Assembly: GCA_905188025.1 (NCBI GenBank)
Contig: CAJJKI010000007.1
Span: 1 to 64,000, forward strand
DNA from: an uncultured Eubacteriales bacterium
GTDB lineage: Bacteria; Bacillota_I; Bacilli_A; RF39; UBA660
DNA: 64,000 nt
Direction: 5' to 3'
In this document: positions 60,716 through 64,000 of the stretch, piece after piece
Layout: each line of letters opens with the position of its first letter
Numbering within the stretch: position 1 is the stretch's first letter
Translations under genes and position numbers: made by a program
Notes under the pieces: model-generated
Seen by the model: the letters and a program-made list of their open reading frames with translations, nothing else
What the model was told of the DNA's origin: nothing
Database searches by the model: none

Positions 60716-61498
60716 ATGAATACTGTCGAAAAAATAAATATAATATTAAAGGAAGCAAATATATCAAAAGTAAATCTAGCCAAGTATTTAGGAGTATCTA
60801 GACAAATGGTATACAATTATCTAGATGGTGAAGATTTGTCAAAATTATCAAATGATAAGTCACAAGCTTTATTTGCTTTGTTAAATGTAAAAAATGAAGA
60901 TGAATTAAAAAACGTTGAATTAACAAAAGAATATATTCAAGAAGTAGGCAATAAATTATTTAATGCTAAAAGAAATACTGTAAAAAAGAATGAAATAATT
61001 GAATTAACTGGATTACGTCCTGAAGAACAAAATATTATTAATGATATCTTCTTTATCATAAAAGAAATGTTAAATGAAGATAAAACTAAATATAGCTTAA
61101 CTATGTTAAATTATTATTATCATTTTCTTCAAGCTACTGTTAAAACAAAAGAAGCTAAATATATTCTAGCATACATTTCAAAAGCATCAGGATTTACTTC
61201 GCCAACTGATTATGCCTTCGATGATGATCAACAATTTGTTTTTGAAAGTATTATGTATTCCGCAATGACTTTATATAATAATGGCGGAGCTTCAAGAACA
61301 AAGTTAGCTGAGTCCCATCGCCGTTGGGAAAATGAATTATCAAAGAAAAATGAAGAAAAGTTAAGTCGTACCCAAGAATTAAATACTGCTAAAGTCCTAG
61401 CTTTAAAAGAACTAGGTTACACTGAAATAAATGAACACAATGCTAGTGAAGTATTTGATAAAATAGCAGAAATTCAATCAAGAGGGATATATAATTAA
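60716..61498 (+). CDS. XRE-like helix-turn-helix protein
   Basis: A 260-residue protein. Residues 5-55 form a helix-turn-helix (EANISKVNLAKYLGVSRQMV) and a possible second HTH-like turn lies at 90-112 (TVKKNEIIELTGLRPEEQNI). The rest is a helical, probably ligand- or partner-binding domain with a long amphipathic helix (RRWENELSKKNEEKLSRTQE). RBS GGAGGGTCATA. It is probably a DNA-binding regulator; the target is unknown. A small frame (61511-61588, 25 codons) follows, but I do not think it is a gene. Confidence 0.65.
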   Translation: MNTVEKINIILKEANISKVNLAKYLGVSRQMVYNYLDGEDLSKLSNDKSQALFALLNVKNEDELKNVELTKEYIQEVGNKLFNAKRNTVKKNEIIELTGLRPEEQNIINDIFFIIKEMLNEDKTKYSLTMLNYYYHFLQATVKTKEAKYILAYISKASGFTSPTDYAFDDDQQFVFESIMYSAMTLYNNGGASRTKLAESHRRWENELSKKNEEKLSRTQELNTAKVLALKELGYTEINEHNASEVFDKIAEIQSRGIYN

Positions 61499-61583
61499 TA
61501 AGATGAAAGCATGTATGAAAATTTAGAAGAAATTTTATGTACAATATATGCTGAGTTAATTAATAGTACTAAAAAAATAAAAG

Positions 61584-61605
61584 AGTAGGGGATACCTACT
61601 TTTTT
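61584..61605. terminator. Rho-independent terminator between converging genes
   Basis: AGTAGG-N5-CCTACT followed by TTTTT on the plus strand. The minus-strand DUF2726 gene ends at its right edge. Confidence 0.65.
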
Positions 61606-62089
61606 ACTGTTTAATTACTTTTTCATTTTCCATAGCATTCAAAATTCTTTTCAATACATAATTTTCTTCATTAGGATAACTAGTATGAAAGTGAAGTAAC
61701 TTAATACCAGCATCACGACAAATCATGTTAACTTTTTGATCTCTTTGTTTCCTCTTATATGTATCATGTGAGGCATCATCAATTTCAATTAATAATAACA
61801 ATTTTTCACATTCCTTATCAAATATTGCAAAGTCTATATTTCTAAACAAATCATTATAATAGTGATCATTATTTTTCTTTCTAATAATGCTAGCTAAATT
61901 AATTTGAGGTATAACTTTATATTCGTCACCTAATTTTAAAAATACATTATACATTTTTCTCTCATACGCAGTCATAAATGGTTTCAATTCATAAATAGTT
62001 TGTTCTTTAGTAGCAAGAGTAGGGGTAATATTATCTTCTTTATATAACCCTAAAACTCTCAAAATAAACAATAATACTTTCTTTAACAT
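61604..62089 (-). CDS. DUF2726 domain protein (nuclease-like fold)
   Basis: A 161-residue protein from the ATG at 62089 (GGAGTG upstream; the in-frame GTG at 62098 overlaps the RBS). A short hydrophobic N-terminus (VLLFILRVLGLY) may tether it to the membrane. The DUF2726 core, residues ~40-155, has KPFMTAYERKMYNVF, IDFAIFDKECEKLLLLIEID and DQKVNMICRDAGIKLLHF. The Asp and Glu-x-Asp residues follow a PD-(D/E)XK-like nuclease pattern. The family is thought to act on DNA, with little direct proof. It is alone on its strand beside the long AT-rich gap. Confidence 0.72.
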   Translation of the reverse strand: MLKKVLLFILRVLGLYKEDNITPTLATKEQTIYELKPFMTAYERKMYNVFLKLGDEYKVIPQINLASIIRKKNNDHYYNDLFRNIDFAIFDKECEKLLLLIEIDDASHDTYKRKQRDQKVNMICRDAGIKLLHFHTSYPNEENYVLKRILNAMENEKVIKQ

Positions 62090-62570
62090 ACTACACACTC
62101 CAATAAAAATATAATAAATATTTGTTCGCTTTTAAAAATAAAAAATATTCTTAAATAAAATCTACAATCATTATATAATAAATTATTTAAAATAAATATT
62201 AACAACCTTAATACTGTATTTAAAAGACTTATTATAATTAAATAATATATATATATAAAGTATTTTTTACTCTCTTAATCAAGTTCCTATAATATATATT
62301 ATGTTAACTTCTCTATATTAAAAAATATACAATAAAATAATAAACAAATAATAAATAATAATAAAACAATTTTACTCTATTATCTATTTATAATAAAATT
62401 AATTATTAATATTAATATTTAAAATGATATAATTTCAATTTCTAATTATTTAATATATTTATTTATTATTTATCTTATTATTATATTAATTTAATTATAT
62501 ATAAGAATGATATATTATTCAACCACTTTCATAAAATTATTCACCTATCGCAAAATTCACCTTTTCAAAA

Positions 62571-62619
62571 TTTGCATTGAGAACTTAAAAGATGAATAAG
62601 TATTAAGCTACGATGCAAA
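62571..62619. repeat. 49-base hairpin repeat, copy 1
   Basis: Starts TTTGCATTGA and ends CGATGCAAA, ends pairing over seven bases (TTTGCAT/ATGCAAA). It shares AGATG, ATA, TATTAAGC and ATGCAAA at the same positions with copy 2, 102 bases downstream. Confidence 0.6.
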
Positions 62620-62672
62620 AATAAAAATCAAAGTAAAAATATCTAAGTAACAAAAAACATTTAAAATCAAAA

Positions 62673-62721
62673 TTTGCATTGAAATATTTCTAGATGCATA
62701 GTTATTAAGCCTCAATGCAAA
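62673..62721. repeat. 49-base hairpin repeat, copy 2
   Basis: Starts TTTGCATTGA and ends TCAATGCAAA, a perfect ten-base inverted repeat. Same length as copy 1, with the differences concentrated in the middle-left part. Confidence 0.6.
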
Positions 62722-62810
62722 TTTAAAAATACCAAATAATCTAAATCAATTCAAAAAAGTATATTTTGAATAAATAAATCCATAATAATATTATCTGGAG
62801 GTAAAATATA

Positions 62811-62981
62811 ATGAAAGAAAAAAATCAAACAATTAAATGTGACGTAAAAAGTTGCAAATATAATGATGACCAAGATTATTTATGTACATTAGATTCAGTA
62901 GATATAACATGTACTTGTAACAAATGTGATTGCAAACAAAAAGTTGAAACAATTTGTAATTCATTTAAAGAAAAAGAATAG
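62811..62981 (+). CDS. DUF1540 cysteine-rich small protein
   Basis: A 56-residue protein with nine cysteines: IKCDVKSCKYNDDQDYLCTL, then TCTCNKCDCKQ and TICNSF. The CDVxxCxYN...CT start and the final C-x-S-F are the DUF1540 pattern, a probable metal-binding fold found in spore-forming Firmicutes. RBS CTGGAGG at ideal spacing. It lies after the two hairpin repeats, which may belong to its leader or be unrelated. The function is unknown; a spore link is inferred from the family's distribution. Confidence 0.75.
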   Translation: MKEKNQTIKCDVKSCKYNDDQDYLCTLDSVDITCTCNKCDCKQKVETICNSFKEKE

Positions 62982-63035
62982 GGGACTTAAATTTTCTATA
63001 CTCTCCCTACTCTTTTTTATTTTGTTATTTTTTTA

Positions 63036-63914
63036 CTACAACACTTTTTTATTAATTAAATCATAGCGATAACTTACAGCTTTATTATCTTCTAAAATCA
63101 CTACAAAATGTAATATATTATCATTAACTCTAATCTTTAGACTATCTCTCTCCTGCCCTGCTTTATATTCATAAAAAGTTGCAATAGGCATAACCAATGT
63201 AGATTTAAGTTCTGTATTTAATATATCAACTTTTTTATTACTAAAAGCCAAAATAGTATCATCATAACTATATATATAATTATATCCTATATCATTAACT
63301 CTACTATTATTTTCTATATACATAAAGTGATAAATTCCATCTTCAAATAAAGCATATAATTTATCATTAATAAGAACAATATCATCCTTGTTTTGTTGAA
63401 TATCATTATTACTATCTATATTTCTAAGAAAATATTTACCACTCTTTTTATATACAAAATATTTACTATTATAATCTTTTATCTCATCATAATTATCAAA
63501 ATTAACTACTATATTACCATCCGTATCAATTACACCCAACATTCCGTTAGTATCTTTTACAGCATAGTATTTACCATTAAGATATTTATAATCAACATAC
63601 TTATCATTAACAATCTTTTCTTCAGCATAATCATAAAGCCAAGAAGTATTGTCTTTTTTAAGTATTAAAACCGTATCATTAATATTACTAATATAAGGAC
63701 AAGTATTATCTTTACAAACTATCTTACTATAATATTTATTTTGTGGTGTATCTGAAGTGCATAAAGAATTACTACAATTATAAAAATATAAGTATTTATT
63801 AAAATCTTTATCTTCCCATTTAACTTTATACATTATTACCAAGTATAGTATTATTGCAAGTACTGCATATATGCCTATTACCCAAATAACTCTCCAAAGA
63901 TTATTGTTTTTCAT
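63036..63914 (-). CDS. membrane-anchored WG-repeat-like protein
   Basis: A 292-residue protein with one N-terminal membrane helix (VIWVIGIYAVLAIILYLVIM) and an external beta-rich domain. The GMLGVIDTDGNIVVNFDNYDEI unit is a WG/KWG-type repeat, with weaker copies around it (NDTVLILKKDNTSWLYDY, GKYFLRNIDSNND). Two cysteine pairs (FYNCSNSLC, CKDNTCPY) could form disulphides. These repeats form propeller-like surface domains. It starts 14 bases inside the preceding gene's end, so it is the downstream member of a minus-strand operon. Confidence 0.65.
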   Translation of the reverse strand: MKNNNLWRVIWVIGIYAVLAIILYLVIMYKVKWEDKDFNKYLYFYNCSNSLCTSDTPQNKYYSKIVCKDNTCPYISNINDTVLILKKDNTSWLYDYAEEKIVNDKYVDYKYLNGKYYAVKDTNGMLGVIDTDGNIVVNFDNYDEIKDYNSKYFVYKKSGKYFLRNIDSNNDIQQNKDDIVLINDKLYALFEDGIYHFMYIENNSRVNDIGYNYIYSYDDTILAFSNKKVDILNTELKSTLVMPIATFYEYKAGQERDSLKIRVNDNILHFVVILEDNKAVSYRYDLINKKVL

Positions 63915-64000
63915 TAACTACCCTACTCCTTTTATTCTTCCATTTTCTAACTTTATCAACTACATAATCATATGCTTCTTCCAAAAATTCAGATATATAA
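63901..64000 (-). CDS. C-terminus of an unknown gene, cut by the window edge
   Basis: An open minus-strand frame enters from the right edge and stops at 63901-63903. The visible 32 residues (FLEEAYDYVVDKVRKWKNKR and onward) are charged and helical. Its end overlaps the start of the WG-repeat gene, whose RBS (AAAGGAGTAGGG) lies inside it. Too little is visible to name it. Confidence 0.5.
   Translation of the reverse strand, partial: YISEFLEEAYDYVVDKVRKWKNKRSRVVNEKQ

Larger units (their letters stand above)
62090..62810. other. 720-base gene-free AT-rich region
   Basis: No credible gene on either strand. The left 430 bases are almost pure A/T with TTATTAT- and ATATATAT-like runs. The right part has two copies of a hairpin repeat (62571-62619 and 62673-62721). 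Such composition is compatible with an origin-like, structural or degraded region, but I see no DnaA-box cluster or other specific sites. Confidence 0.6.

Noticed and set aside
61511..61588. 25-codon frame after the HTH gene
   Set aside because: No clear RBS, no recognisable features, and it runs into the terminator. Probably chance.
62140..62520. AT-rich gap as a replication origin
   Set aside because: No cluster of DnaA boxes (TTATCCACA-like) and no dnaA, dnaN or similar neighbours.

Overview
This window is very AT-rich, gene-dense DNA from a low-GC Firmicute, most likely an unnamed small-genome member of class Bacilli or a nearby gut lineage. The reasons are strong AGGAGG/GGTGAT ribosome-binding sites, TTGACA-17-TATAAT promoters, many short Rho-independent terminators, and endospore genes: a cse60-like gene, gpr, spoIIP, spoIVB, spoIIM and a DUF1540 protein. 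Two stretches match Bacillus synteny: rpsT (divergent) next to gpr-spoIIP, and a structured RNA, probably 6S, next to tcdA with rarA nearby. The exact taxon cannot be fixed from the sequence.

Layout. 1-6.7 kb: tail of an Rpn-type nuclease, a class I amidotransferase, glutamate racemase, uppS, a phosphoesterase, enolase, a Cse60-like gene and a J-domain protein. 6.8-12 kb: an MDR dehydrogenase (-), an ArsR-regulated zinc/cadmium efflux ATPase with a visible promoter and operator, a kinase-like protein and an unknown. 12-17 kb: rarA (-), a Xer recombinase, a phosphohexomutase, the 6S-like RNA and tcdA. 17-18.1 kb: a complete-looking type I toxin-antitoxin locus and a decayed surface-protein gene. 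18.2-28 kb: an ankyrin-ClpB-like AAA protein (-), rpsT (-), gpr-spoIIP, zupT (-), spoIVB, a membrane HTH protein, and an SLT transglycosylase with a DUF1292 gene (-). 28-30.7 kb: unknown genes and a cohesin-like surface protein.

30.7-42.7 kb is an exopolysaccharide/capsule locus. It starts with a bacillosamine-type sugar module (dehydratase, aminotransferase, phosphoglycosyl transferase, GNAT acetyltransferase), followed by ATP-grasp, a PaaK/CapK-like adenylate former, GT4, an EpsG-like polymerase, GT2, a Wzx flippase, a hexapeptide acetyltransferase and VanZ. Its control and attachment genes (Wzz-like modulator, BY-kinase, PHP phosphatase, LCP ligase) lie at 50.1-53.6 kb. Between the two halves is an accessory island (42.7-49.4 kb).

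The island is the most interesting part. It holds a MoxR-like AAA+ protein whose N-terminal, probably C-type-lectin-like, domain carries a GC-rich run of Y-ending codons that looks like the variable region of a diversity-generating retroelement. A degenerate AAA partner and a metallopeptidase-vWA gene interrupted by two frameshifts follow it. On one side is a free-standing ~220-residue protein, and on the other a Fic protein whose C-terminal half is homologous to it. No reverse transcriptase or template repeat is visible here, so any diversification machinery would have to be elsewhere.

53.6-64 kb: a DAHP synthase, a radical SAM/SPASM protein overlapping sua5, small membrane proteins, spoIIM, mnmA, an HTH protein, a DUF2726 nuclease-like protein (-), a 720-base AT-rich gap with two copies of a 49-base hairpin repeat, a DUF1540 protein, a WG-repeat-like protein (-) and a gene cut by the right edge.
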